Below are positions 24,420 to 35,949 of a stretch of 64,000 bases of DNA, piece by piece; positions within the stretch are counted from its first letter, which is position 1, and every line of letters begins with the position of its first letter. Where the stretch lies: the NCBI GenBank assembly GCA_946800325.1, contig OX326958.1, positions 7,264,001-7,328,000 of the forward strand. Direction: 5' to 3'. A program made the translations under genes and the position numbers. The stretch comes from Luzula sylvatica (lineage: Eukaryota > Streptophyta > Magnoliopsida > Poales > Juncaceae). The notes under the pieces were generated by a model, which did no database searches, was not told where the DNA came from, and worked only from the letters and a program-made list of their open reading frames with translations.

Positions 24420-25255
24420 TTAAGTGCTTCTGATTATCCACTTGTTACTCAAGACGGTACATTCACTTGATTTTGGTTTTTTTAGCGATGCTTCTTTGAT
24501 TTGTGCTGCGATTTTGGTTGCAATGTTTCAATTTTGGTTTGCTCTGTAATGGAATTGTTTTGTGAATTGCATTGTTCTGAATTTGCAAAATATAATTTGG
24601 AATAATGCTGATTACCTATATTCTTTTTTAATGTATAATTCAAAAAAGTGATGTTGATTCATTAGTTTGAGTGAAGTTGATTACTTACTTTATGATCCAT
24701 AAAGCATAACCTTTGACTTTTTTATAATTTTGAAAAGGTTAACCTTGTAAATTGTTTTGAATCTAGCAAACTTAATCATTTACCATACCCAATTAGATGG
24801 CTTTATCTTTTCCCATTCTTTTTAGAAGTTATATTTTATCTTTTTTCATTTCAAGGCGTTTTGGTTTTCTATTAACTTCAAAGTTCAATATACCATTTTG
24901 TCAATGCAGATTTAATACACGTATTTTCATCTTTACCGAGGAGACTGAATTTCATCGACCATACCAGCGATATTGGTTGGAAAGAGTATATATTCTTCCT
25001 CTCTCCTAAAATTTCATCCAAATATTCTCAAAACATGAAATTAATTATTATATCTTCATAAACAAACTAATGCTAGGTCACAAAGAATCCAACCAATCAT
25101 AGTGGATGCGGGTGTTTACTTAGCGGGCCGAAGCCAATATTTCCAAACCTCAGGAAAACGAGCCACTCCCGATTCCTTCAAATTCTTCACAGGTAATATT
25201 TCCCTATTTTTTTTACATCTTAATGATGTTAAAAAGAATATTTTTTTACATCTTA

Positions 25256-25396
25256 ATGACGGTGGTGGAGAGATCCGTGTTCACAGTGGGGGAAGTGAAT
25301 GTGGTTAGACCGAGTCCACGGGCTGAAGGGTTTAAGAAGTTGATGGAGAGGGTTTTGGAGGAGTGGAACGAGGGGGGGAGTTCGTGCCAGCAATAG
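25256..25396 (+). pseudogene. unidentified exon-like frame, copy 2
   Basis: Same 46-codon frame as at 1976-2116, ending GSSCQQ instead of GSSCLP before the TAG. The frame is preserved apart from a local change of a few bases just before the stop. Family unknown. Confidence 0.35.
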
Positions 25397-25985
25397 CAGA
25401 TTTTTGTTTTGTTTCGAGGGTTTTTTTGTTTGCGTAATTTTTTGGGTTTTGATGGGTGGTGATGTGTTTTTTTTTTGGAATTTTAGAGGGGAAATAATGA
25501 GGGTGATCTACATATTAATAGTGTAATTAGTTGAGGGGTCAGATTGGAAAAAGTTGAAAGGAGAAGATTTGTAGGACATTAATTTCTAGAACTTGTTTTT
25601 TATTTTTACTTTAACTAGTTTCTCTAATTTCTTTTTTGAGAAAATCGTTTCTATGATTCAATTGATTTTATGCCAATTGGACAATTTAAGTAGAACTAGC
25701 AATATCTTTATACTCTGGGTCCATGGTGAGCCAAGATTCCATATTTTCCGTTTTCTAAATAATGTGAGAGACGTGACCCATACTTTCAGTTAATAACTCC
25801 AATGTTGATCGTGCATACATCATAATATTACTTGCAGTTATTCTCATCTGGAATTAACAAAAGAGGTTAGTATATATATGATATATCAATAACTTGCTTA
25901 CTTTTTGTTAGGAATTTATTTTCCGAATTATAATTTTAGTTACGAAATCCTTAGATCCTTAGTATTGTAAGTGGTGAGAGTGAAA

Positions 25986-27260
25986 ATGTTTTGGAGGGCA
26001 AGAGAGAGAGAAAGAGAAGAAACTGAAAGCGATGAGATGGCGATGGTGAATCTTAAGCTTCTTGCTTGCTTTGCTCCATGTGCTTCAATCTCCTACACCC
26101 CCCTCTTTTCAAGGTTTCATTCGTTCTTCCATTTAATTACATAATCAATGTTATATAAATCATTTCATTTCTATCTATCTATTTTAACCGAAATCTTTTC
26201 GTAACAACACGTAGGGGGCGTTTGGTTGGAGCTTTACAATCAGAATGCTTTGGCATACTCAATCATGGATTCCATTCCCATGTTTGGTTTGCGCGCTCGG
26301 TAATAAAGTAATGGCATACTCCATTCTCTAGGGCATAATTGATGGGAATATGATTACCACCAAAATTGGTGGCTTTTCTCTATTCCCATGAGGAGGGAAT
26401 ACATTTTAATTTAATTTCCAAAAATAAATTGTTCAAAGTTTCTATAAATAAACTCATTTTTATATTTTTTGATTATGCCATAGAATAAATAAATGTACCA
26501 ACCAAACAAGGTATTAGAGTATGCCATGGAATTATATGCTTTGGCATGAGATTCCTTGGCATATTTCATGCCAAGGCATTCTCCAAATCACGAACCAAAC
26601 GGCCCCGTAGTGTACTAAGGGTCACGTGGTGTTCAAGTCATGCAATGACAGGCTGACGAACCGGTGCCACGTCTGCTTTCGCACAAACATCTTCTTTCGA
26701 AACATCCCTCTCGAAGAAATTCTACAAAGTGCTCGAGTTTACTGCCCCAACAAAAAATTTGGTTGCAATGCTCTCATCCCCTATGACGAGAAACACGAAC
26801 ACCTGAAAACTTGCTCCTTCCCGTGCTCTTGCCCCGAAGAGTCATGCGAGTTCTCCAGCTCAGCAAGAGAGATGAAGGACCACCTCATCACTACGCATGC
26901 TTGTTCGGTTCATCATTTTCGTTATGGCACGAAATTCGAAGTTTCGTTATCGGACACGCCCAAGTACAAAATTCTGGCTGCAGACCAGGATGGTTGTATA
27001 TTCATCCTCAAACCGAGAATGGATCAGATCCTCGGTTTGACTTTGTCTTTGTTCTGTATTAGGCCAACTCGTACTGGTACTGGTACGGATGAATCGGAGT
27101 TCTGGTATGATCTGATGGTGTATGAGCTATGAGGAGTCTATGGGTAGAAGGGTAATTTTCTTCAGCGCGAGCATCTCGGGACATCAAGACTTTTACATTG
27201 CTCTCTAACTCTGAGAAACACTTGCTAAGCTCTGGAAATTTGATGCTCAGCATTTGCATT
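25986..27260 (+). pseudogene. SINA-like E3 ligase pseudogene A2 (clade 1)
   Basis: Paralogue of A. Exon 1 starts at 25986 and carries the same length change as A. The intron (26114-26610) is about five times longer than in A because of a MITE. Exon 2 begins CTKGHVVFKSC, so the Cys of CxxGH lost in A is still present here, while the next ligand is Phe as in A. A 5-bp insertion (CTATG, about 27126) causes a stop after LMVYEL, and a deletion of about 26 bp follows at 27180. The zinc finger (CPNKKFGCNALIPYDEKHEH) is intact. A shared ancestor of A and A2 was already damaged in exon 1, and further lesions are copy-specific. Confidence 0.87.
26214..26606. mobile_element. PIF/Harbinger-type MITE, copy 1 (393 bp)
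   Basis: Ends are GGGGGCGTTTGGTTGG and, reverse-complemented from the right, GGGGCCGTTTGGTTCG, flanked by the 3-bp duplication GTA (26211-26213 and 26607-26609). Pseudogene A at 2930 has the empty site ACACGTAGTG, which proves the insertion and its exact ends. The interior has no coding capacity and contains GGCATACTCCATTC-type phrases shared with the elements at 33018 and 53934. The 3-bp duplication and the ends fit Tourist-like elements. Confidence 0.92.
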
Positions 27261-27764
27261 AAGACAGTCTATGATGAGAATGTGTGTGTGAGTGTATTGT
27301 TGTGTTCTTGTTAATGTGATCATTTGATTAAATGTTTGGAGTTAATTAACTAGTAATTTGTTATCTAATCCTGATTACATATTTATCTGATCCAATTGTG
27401 TGTTTTTTGCTTAATTTACCTTAGATAGTAAATGCGTTAATGAACACTTTGAGAGAGGATAATACTGTACTGATTAGCATTATTATCCCCCTAATTGAAC
27501 ACATAATTCCTTTTCAACTGCTAAGTTTTTTTTGTATTTTGTCAATGAACACATTGAAATTATCTTTAAAAGTTTTTTTTAAAGTGGAGAGGCAGCCCCA
27601 AATATCTAAATGGCAAGTTATTAGAAATGATATTTATTTCAAATTTAGCATAGTTGATTTACATTCAAGAATATATTTTAATCTCCTGGCTTGTATTTAT
27701 CCATGTTTGATAAGATACAAGGAATCTACATTTATTTCAGATTTTACGCAAATACTTCAAAAAT

Positions 27765-28075
27765 CAAGCCGTATCGTATTGGATGTCGTATCGGATATCG
27801 ATACTCGTCGGATACGTATTGGATACTCCACGTAACATATCCGAATATTTTATTTCAAAATAATAGCGAATATTTCTCGGATACTTCAGGATATTTGTCG
27901 GATAATTCTAACGTATATATAAATATACTTGATAAATAAAAATAAAAATTTGAAATCGAAATAATTAAGTAATACACATTATCGTATTCTATGTTTTTTT
28001 TTTAAATTTCCGTATCGCCGTAGCCGTATCGTGTCGGATACGATATCCGAATCCGTATCCGTGCAACCTAGATAC
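27765..28075. repeat. GATACG-family repeat upstream of gene F
   Basis: Begins in AAGCCGTATCGTATTGG and ends GAATCCGTATCCGTGCAACC, a GATACG-type element of the family described at 12685. It separates the duplicated block from the promoter of F. Its right end is about 290 bp before the start codon of F. Confidence 0.6.
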
Positions 28076-28364
28076 CAACACTAAGAACAACATGTCAGTG
28101 ATTGAGTTTGTTGGAGAGTCTGGTTTCTATTGGCTGCGTCCATCATGGACCAGCAAATTCATAATTTTCCGGATTTTACAAATAATTAACCGTAACCATA
28201 CGTGCAGTTAATAACTTGTACGTCCATCATGGACCAACAAATGCATAAATATAATATTACTTGCAGTTGTTCTCTTCGGAAGGAGTTAAGCCATTTTCTA
28301 TCAAAGTAACCATTTTAGTTAGGCATTGCTTAGAGCCTAAGTGTTGTCAGCGGCGAGCGATAAA

Positions 28365-29249
28365 ATGTCGAGGGCAAGAGTCGAAGAAGAAGAAACTGAA
28401 AGAGAGGAGATGGCTATAGTAAATCTTAAGTTTCTTTCTTGCTCCATGTGCTTCAATCCCCTCCATCACCCCCCTCTTTTTAAGGTTTCATCGATTTGTC
28501 TACAGATTACATAAATCAATTTAATATCAACCATGCATTTCGTTTATTTTAACGAAATGATTCCGCACAATATGTAGTGTATTCACGGCCACATGGTGTG
28601 CGAGTCATGCAAAGACAGGAAGATGAACCGGTGCCACATCTGTAATTGCATGACCTATTGCAGTCGAACTGACCCTCTCGTGAAGATTCTAGAAACCGCT
28701 CGAGTTTTCTGCCCCAACCGAAAGTATGGTTGCAATGCTCTCGTCCCCCATTACGAAAAGCACGAACACAAGAAAACTTGCTCCTTTTTCCCATGCTCCT
28801 GCCCCGAGGAGTTATGCGAGTACTCCTGCACTGCAAGAGAGATGAAAGACCATCTCATTACTGTTCATGGTTGTTCGGTTCATAATTTCCATTACGACAT
28901 GAATTTTGAAGTTTCGATTTCAGATCAGCCCAAGTGCAAAATTTTGGCTGCAAATCAGGATGATTGTATCTTCATCCTTGAAACGAAAATAGAGCAATTC
29001 ATCGGTATGACTTTGTCTTTGTTGTGTATTCGGCCGACTGGTATGGTTGAGGATGAATTGGAGTTCTGGTACGATATGGTGGTGTACGAGGAGTCTACAG
29101 GAAGGAGGATAGTTTTCTTCAGTGCAAGTGTTTCGGGATCGACATTAGAACAACGTGCCGAGGATAGCAAGGCTTTTGTATTGCTCTCTGATAAGCACAT
29201 CCTAAGCTCTGCAAATGTGATTCTAAGCATTTGCATTAAACCAGTTTAA
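28365..29249 (+). CDS. SINA-like RING E3 ubiquitin ligase F, 263 aa
   Basis: Exon 1 is 28365-28484 (40 codons, MSRARVEEEETEREEMAIVN at the start), the intron 28485-28577 (GT-AG, phase 0) and exon 2 28578-29249. The RING ligands are all present: CSMC from exon 1, then CIHGH, VCESC and CHIC from exon 2. A SIAH-type zinc finger follows (CPNRKYGCNALVPHYEKHEH, then Cys and His pairs up to HLITVHGCSVH). The rest is the TRAF-like seven-in-absentia domain (FHYDMNFEVSISD...EFWYDMVVYEE...IVFFSASVSGSTLE). By family knowledge such proteins transfer ubiquitin to substrates bound by the C-terminal domain and often dimerise. It is the only member of its clade here without lesions. The start is the first ATG and matches the spacing in A and A2. 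Substrate unknown. Confidence 0.93.
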
Positions 29250-29740
29250 TGTGATCCCACGTCACCTCAATTGATTGTGATGAGAATTATTGGTGTGTTT
29301 GTTATTGTTTTTGTTAATGTGATCATTTGGTTACTACTTGGAGTTGGTTAACAAATAATTTGTTTGAATGTTTTGCTCAAGGTGAACTTGAGATTGGATA
29401 TGGCGTGCATGATAATGATCTGTGTACTTGGATCAAGATATGCTTTTGTTTATTCTACCTTGAGATATTTCCTGCTTAATTTTGAAATGAAATTATGTCT
29501 ATTTAGTTTCATATACACAATTTTAATATTTGATTTATTATATATTTTGTCATATAAAATTAGAATTAACTAATAAAAAAATATTTTTGAAAATATCTTC
29601 ACGAAATAATATTATTATAGCAATTAGTTTTAATATTCATTAATTGTTAATAAAACTAACTGCTGAGGTAATTGAAAATGTTCCAGGTTACTTTGCCCCT
29701 ATCTAAAAATATAGAAGTTAGAAAAAAAAAATTGCATATT
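29250..29740. other. 3' flank of gene F
   Basis: AT-rich. From about 29560 to 29700 it carries an inverted relative of the repeat beginning TAGATAGGGGCAAA at 10155. No gene is visible. Confidence 0.5.
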
Positions 29741-29890
29741 TTTTTTTTTTTTGAATGGTATCCGACAAGCGATCGCTTTCGTTAGAAATACTTAATTTTT
29801 TTGATGTCAACGGGGATCGAACCCACAACCTCTCACGACTTATGATTTTTATATTTCACACTCAACCAACTAGGCTATGGACCCATTGAC
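29741..29890 (-). mobile_element. tRNA-derived SINE, 150 bp
   Basis: On the minus strand it begins GTCAATGGGTCC, has A box TAGCCTAGTTGG and B box GGTTCGATCCCC, and ends in an A run. The 13-bp direct repeat AAAATTGCATATT lies at 29728-29740 and 29891-29903. The pol III boxes, 3' A tail and long target duplication together make this a textbook SINE. Its body differs from the element at 9777, so it belongs to another subfamily. Confidence 0.9.
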
Positions 29891-29903
29891 AAAATTGCAT
29901 ATT

Positions 29904-31134
29904 CTTAAAGTAATTGCAATTGCATTATTCATTTTTATTTATTTTTATTTCCTATTTTTTGCAATTTTGCAAACAAATAGTGTTTTGGTCTATGCTAATA
30001 ATAGTCTAGCGTGTTGAGTTGAGTGTTGATTCTTAGGAGTCAGCCAGACTTGTCTAGAAATCGACTACACAAGTTATGTTTATATACTGGACAAAAGCAA
30101 TAGAACAAAACCAAGTATTAATGGAAGGATTTTTTTAAGAGCATTTTTTTACGGTAACCTTGTTTTAAAAAAAAATTCGAAAAATAATCTGATTTCGAAA
30201 AATATTTCAAAACTAACCAAGACCGAATTTTAAAAATCCGGTACCAACTGATTTTAAAAATCCGATTATTTAATTAAGATTAAAACATGTTTAATCATAC
30301 TTAATCACGGATGGAGAGATTTAAAAAAACCGACGGGTTTTATAATCCCGCCCAACTTCTTAAAAGTGGGCTTATATGAGTACCCAAATTTTACCCTCAC
30401 ATTTTTATATTTAGATTATTGTTAAATTTGAATTACTAAATTTAATTTAATAATAACGGACAGGAAATATTTTTACTAATTATGATATAAAAATATTCAT
30501 TTGAATTACTAAATTAAATTTAGTACCAACTAATTTTTAATTATATATTTTTTAAATAATCATGATGTGTTAATTAGAAATATTGAAAGTCATGGAGAAT
30601 TTTTGGAGCAATGTAACAAATTCACAATGCTCATGGGCCATGGGCCGTACAAACAAAAATGAGAATTATATCTTGCCCCAAATTTTCCCCAACCCATTTC
30701 CTATATTTCAATTGATTAATTTAATTAGCAAGATAATTTAAAAAATGCACAATTAATAATTAATTGGTGTTAAATTATATTTGTTAATTAAAATAAATAT
30801 TTATTTTATATTAACTAAATTTTATTCATATAACATGTGTTAGTTAGTTATCATGTTAATTAATATAATTAGTAGATAATAATATGTGGTATAATTTCGG
30901 GTTCTTTGTCGGTCAACACAATTAATGACAATTTGAATACATGACCGGGTTTTATAAACCCGTTATTTTTCTTAAATTTTGTGTTTTCTGATTAGTAGTT
31001 AAATCAATTAATTAACTTAATTAAACTAATTGATTTTAAAAATTAATTAAAACCAGTTTTAAATTAGATATAAAGGTCACATGCGTAAATGCTCTTGTAT
31101 TTTATATTTTTTCTCTCACGTACAAAAAGATATA
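29904..31134. other. AT-rich intergenic DNA
   Basis: No coding region seen. Contains many TTAATTA-type phrases and a C-richer stretch near 30230-30380 (AAACCGACGGGTTTTATAATCCCG) without a recognisable function. Confidence 0.5.
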
Positions 31135-32550
31135 AAGAGTAAATAAACATTAAAATAATACTTCATCTTTCTTCCCTGTACAAACCTGTGCATGACCTAA
31201 TTTATGTTTAATAAAAGAGTATTTTTTTTGTAATTATTTGTTAATACAAGAAGAAAGACAAGCACAAAAACAATATTCATTTAATTATTTGCAATTTTTT
31301 ATGGTGTATATTTTTTCCTTTTTAGTTAATAATTAATATTTCCTTAATTAGGATGTTTTCATTTTTTCCCTGTATTGTTGTATTTTTTTTTTGTATTGTT
31401 GTATTTTTAGTAAATAAATAATATCTTTTTCTGGCTCGAGTTTGAATTACGTAACGTTAACAGTTTTTTTTACAACGGAAATTATATATATTCATAAATA
31501 TATATTAACCACGGAAATTATTTTACAAGATTTAAATTACGTAATTCCAACGGTAACAGTTTTTTTTTGAAACGTTAACAAAATCAAATTTTAAACGTTA
31601 AATAAATCTAATGAATCTACTTAACGTTAACACAATATTCATGTTATATCAAATAAACATGGTCCATGCGCATGAATGGTGTGAGAAAGAATGTCATAGA
31701 CACACAAATGGATATTATAATCTAAACACCAAGTCTAAGAAAACAAAAAACACTCCAACATCACTAGTATACCGTATTAATTATGTATACAATTAAATAA
31801 ATTAAATTATGTATATGCCTATGGTTGAAAAATAATATTTTAAATTCATATTGTGACGATACACTATTTTAAATTGTTACGGATTTTACATCAATTACAT
31901 TCTTACATTCTTGGCGTAATTAGCACAAAGTTAGTGTTATTGCAAATTAAACATCTAAGTATGAAACTAACTATATTCGGCACAAAATAAATGTTAATTT
32001 ATACTCATTTGTTTAATAATGAATTATAAATTAAATTATATATAGTTACTCTCCTTCAGGTAGTAATATAAAATATATAGCACGTTTCCGCGATGTTATT
32101 TCATAAAAAATACTAAACTTGGAATGTTCATTTGCTCGGTTCGGTTCAAATCGAATCGAATAAAACAAAATCGATTTACATCGAATCAAATTAAATCCAA
32201 GCCGAACAGAATCGAATAACCCGATTTATTATTCGGTTGAATGAAATAAGAAATATTATAATGTTAGGGTAAAATAAAAATTCATATTTTGTTTATCAAA
32301 GTATATAAATAAATCTTACAAAATTTAATTATATTATTTTCTAAGATTATTATATCGCATTTTAATATTTCATCATTAACATATTAAAAGAAAATGAAAA
32401 ATAAAATTTTATTTGGTCGATTCGGATTTAATCGGGTTTTAAATGAATAAAACCTAACCAAAGCAAATAAACGGAACAATTTAATTTTTTCAACCAAACT
32501 GATCCAATTAAATCAAAAAATCGAACTGATTAAAACGAATTCGGCTAGCT
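31135..32550. repeat. dispersed duplicated block S, copy 2
   Basis: Second copy of the non-coding block at 5385-6365 and 41150-42390. It shares phrases such as CATGGTCCATGCGCATGA, GGTTGAAAAATAATA and TTATTCGGTTGAA with the copy near locus C. No SINA-like locus follows it here. Confidence 0.8.
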
Positions 32551-32553
32551 AAT

Positions 32554-32648
32554 CACTACTAGAAATCTTGGTTTGAGTGACGGTGTGATTCCGTCACTGA
32601 AAGCTGAAAAAACCGTCACTAAAAGGTTTCAGTGACGGTTACCGTCAC
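32554..32648. mobile_element. CACTA-type transposon end
   Basis: Starts CACTACTAGAAATC, very close to the CACTACAAGAAA ends of plant CACTA (En/Spm) elements, and is followed by repeated GTGACGG/CCGTCAC motifs in both orientations, like the subterminal repeats of that superfamily. No opposite end was found. It sits inside block S, where it replaces sequence present in the other copies, so it is a remnant. Confidence 0.5.
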
Positions 32649-32708
32649 AGATGACTCAACAAGTTATTTGATCACATAATTATAACTTAAATGCTGGGCT
32701 AATTATAA

Positions 32709-32709
<1 letters not shown>

Positions 32710-32796
<87 letters not shown>
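32710..32796. repeat. TA microsatellite
   Basis: Uninterrupted TA run of about 85 bases. It joins block S to a segment (32797-32910) that otherwise matches 15559-15662. Confidence 0.95.
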
Positions 32797-32800
<4 letters not shown>

Positions 32801-33017
32801 TGGTTATTGTGTTTATTAACTCAAATTTATGTAGTTATTGAACATAATTAGACACAGTTCATTAGAGAGTCCATTAAAGTAGGCATAGTTAACTAGACAT
32901 TTAATTAGTGAGGGAATTGTGGGGGAATTTTTTTTTTTTTTTTTGGATTTGGAATTGAGGTGACATGATATATGGCCTCAAAATAGTAATCCTATTAATA
33001 CATTTCATAAACACTTA

Positions 33018-33409
33018 GGGGGTGTTTGGTCGGAGATTTGAATTTGAAATGTCTTGGAATAGTCTCTTATGAATTTCATTCCCACGTTTGGTTTACATGT
33101 TCGGTAATAAAGTAATGACATACTCCATTTCCTAGGGAATAGTTGATGAGAATAGGAGTGTCATCAAAATTGGTGGATTTTTTTCATTCCCATGAGGAGG
33201 AAATACATTTTATTTTAATTTCCAAAAATAAATATCTCAAGGTTTCTATAAATAAACTTATTTTTACATTTTTAGAGTATGTCATGGAATAAATAAACGT
33301 ACCAACCAAACAAGATATTATAATATGTTATGTAATAATATGTCTTGACATGAGATTCCTTGACATGTTTCATGCCAAGACATTCTCGAAAACACGAACC
33401 AAATGCCTA
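33018..33409. mobile_element. PIF/Harbinger-type MITE, copy 2 (392 bp)
   Basis: Begins GGGGGTGTTTGGTCGG and ends CGAACCAAATGCCTA. It is flanked by TTA (33015-33017 and 33410-33412). The interior matches the element at 26214 (for example GTAATAAAGTAATG and CCCATGAGGAGG). One base separates its right target duplication from that of the next element. Confidence 0.88.
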
Positions 33410-33420
33410 TTAGTCTCATC

Positions 33421-33858
33421 CAATGTTACAGAAATCGCTAGGCGCTAGTCGGGCGGACGGGCACCGTCTAGCGCCTAGAGGAATTAATCGAGGATTAATC
33501 AGTGATTAATCGGATCTAGGCGGATTTGTAATTTTACATAGTTTTTGTCATATTTTTTAATTTTTATATATTATAATTTGTGCTACAACTTTTTATACTA
33601 AAAATAGTGTATATGAATTTTATTTAAGACAACGTCCAAACAAATCATAACATGAAATATACAACATAACAATAACACCTATGTTGCTCGGATACGCCGA
33701 TACGGCAATTTAACATATGATTTAGGATACGATACGCGTATCGGATATTGGTAGATTTTGATTTTTCGGGGTATCCGCGCGATATAAAATTTAACACAAA
33801 TCCAAATAAATCACAAAATAAAGTTACTAAAAATAGAAAGAAGAAAAATGTGCATGTC

Positions 33859-33896
<38 letters not shown>

Positions 33897-34154
33897 GGGG
33901 AGTTCTATCATACACCATTTTACAAGGGTATTTTGGGTATTTTAGCAATTAATTATATTTGTAAAAGGGTGTATCATAAAATTTATCTTTTATGGAGATT
34001 TTTGTTTAAATGAACAATAAAAAATTCCAATTTAGTTAAACATTAAATGATAAATATATTTAATATCTTACCTTAAATATTCATAAATGGATAATTACTC
34101 CAAATACCCTTGAAAATGGGTGTATAATAAGGAAAGGGGTGTATGATAGAAGCC

Positions 34155-34227
<73 letters not shown>

Positions 34228-34295
34228 GTGGGCTGTCTTTGCGGAAATATTCGACGCCTAGACGGTATCTAGACGGGCCTAGGCGGAGAACATTG
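33421..34295. mobile_element. hAT-like element, 875 bp, with nested insertion
   Basis: Flanked by the 8-bp duplication GTCTCATC (33413-33420 and 34296-34303). The termini are CAATGTT and AACATTG, followed inside by related GGCG-rich sequence (GCTAGGCGCTAGTCGGG on the left, CTAGACGGGCCTAGGCGG on the right). The interior holds a GATACG-type segment (33670-33780), two TA microsatellites and a second transposon. No transposase is encoded. Confidence 0.7.
33897..34157. mobile_element. 261-bp MITE inside a TA microsatellite
   Basis: Inverted ends: GGGGAGTTCTATCATACACC on the left and, reverse-complemented, GGGGGCTTCTATCATACACC on the right. Further inside, CAAGGGTATTT occurs on both arms. TA repeats lie directly on both sides (about 33868-33896 and 34158-34224), so it inserted into a TA run and the target duplication is hidden. 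This recalls the microsatellite-targeting elements described in rice. Non-coding. Confidence 0.8.
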
Positions 34296-34377
34296 GTCTC
34301 ATCCTGACGATGCCCTGTTAGTTATTCAATCTATACGATGATTTCAAAAGCACGCTCAAGTATAATTAATTTCCTAT

Positions 34378-34940
34378 GTTACGCGGATACTCCAAAAACG
34401 CCGAAGTATCCTGAGGATACGGGTATCCGATACGGATACGGGTGCGATACGGCTGCGATACGTATCGGATACGTCACGTGAAGTATCCGAATTTTTTAAT
34501 ATTATTTTTTTTCGGATACGGCGGGGATACGGCAGGATACGGCAGGATACGGCTGTGATACGTTTAGGATACGGCTGGGATACTCCATTTAGAATACTTC
34601 GGCCCAATATATGTTTTGGCCCATAATATTTTTAAATAATTTGTATATGATACTTCTAGGATATTTCTAGGATACTTCTAAAACTAGATTTATGATACTT
34701 CTAAAATAATTTAAGATAATTTTATGATACTTGTATTGTTATGTTGATTTTTTTTATTGTCATGATATTTAATTTAAAAATATTATTTAATTTATTATTT
34801 ATTTATTTATTATATATAATATAAATATATTAAAATAATAACTATATAGCCGTATCCGTATCCGTGATTTTTCAAAAATTACCGTATCGCCGTATCCGTA
34901 TCGTATCGGATACGATACCCGTACCCGTATCCGTGCAACA
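34378..34940. repeat. GATACG-family repeat, longest copy
   Basis: The left end GTTACGCGGATACTCC and the right end GTATCCGTGCAACAC are inverted relatives. The left arm has nearly a dozen GGATACGG-type motifs in 200 bp. No coding sequence. It is the fullest copy of the family in the window. Confidence 0.65.
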
Positions 34941-35039
34941 CTTCTTTATGTTCCAACCAATTCCATCCTCACGCTCAGGAGTCGGGCCTCTCTTCTTCGT
35001 CTTTTTCTTCACGTCTCAACTTCTTACTCACTCACTTAT

Positions 35040-35949
35040 AATCGCTTCTCTCTTCTATCTTCAACGAAAATCAACGAAAATCCGCGTCAACGCCGTCGCC
35101 GTCGCCGTCGCTTCTTCTCCTCGGAGTTCTCATCATCAGGAGCGAAACCCTAGCTGCCGTCGCCTCCTTCTCTTGAACGAAATTCATCAAGCCCCTCAAC
35201 CATCCCCATATATGGCCCTCTCTCGCAGTCGTCTCTGGTTTCTCTCGATTGTTTCCTCCGTCACCCAATCTCTGTCCTGTTGAAGGACTCTGGATTTAGC
35301 CCCCATTTTCTTCTTTTCAAGGTATCCCTATATCCAGAATTTTGTGGATTTATTTTTGAGATATATTTATATAATTCTAATTTAATGGGAAATTCAGTCG
35401 AAATGTTATTTTATAGGCTTAATTTGTATATATTTACTTATCGTCAATTTTCTAGATCCAAAAGCATAGGACTTTCATGCTGACGATGTTATTGCGAGAG
35501 GTCGGCCTTCACTCTTATTTCTTCATTTGGCATTTCAAATTATTAATCTTTTTCTTGTAACAGTCAATCCTTACAATCTTGATGTCCTCTCGAATCTAGA
35601 GAACTATGTCAATGACCAGGTTCAGTTTTCTATTTGCTTATCGTCAATTTTGTGGGAAATTCAGTCGAAATGTTATTTTATAGGCTTAATTTGTATATCT
35701 ATTGTCTTAATTAATCCATGATTGAGTCTATAAGAATGAATTTTTGAATTTTGTATTATTTTATTTCAGGTTTATCTCAAGAGTACAGTTTGGATGCAAA
35801 TATTTATCTTCTTTGTCTCTAACAGTATGCTAATTCCTTAATTTCTTTTTCTGAAACATGTTTGTTTCATTAATTAAAGATTTTTATAATTTTATTATTG
35901 TTTGAACTAGACAGTGAAGACTCATATTGTGACTCGCATTCTAATCAAG
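35040..35949 (+). pseudogene. eIF3k gene fragment
   Basis: Three consecutive exon-like pieces match the N-terminal third of translation initiation factor 3 subunit K. At 35564-35619 the frame reads VNPYNLDVLSNLENYVNDQ and ends at a GT donor. At 35770-35824 it reads SQEYSLDANIYLLCL followed by TAA where the family has Tyr. At 35911-35949 it reads TVKTHIVTRILIK before a GT donor. Spacing and splice sites agree with a real gene structure. The in-frame stop and the absence of all later exons show a pseudogene or captured fragment. A CT-rich, GCCGTC-repeat leader at 35040-35290 could be its original 5' region. Family match is from memory of plant eIF3k sequences. Confidence 0.75.

Larger units (their letters stand above)
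24420..27790 (+). repeat. segmental duplication, copy 2
   Basis: Second copy of the block at 1140-4142. It is longer because of the 393-bp MITE at 26214-26606. Its left junction abuts TTGGTTCGTTACTT, unrelated to the AATAAT repeat that precedes copy 1. Confidence 0.93.
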
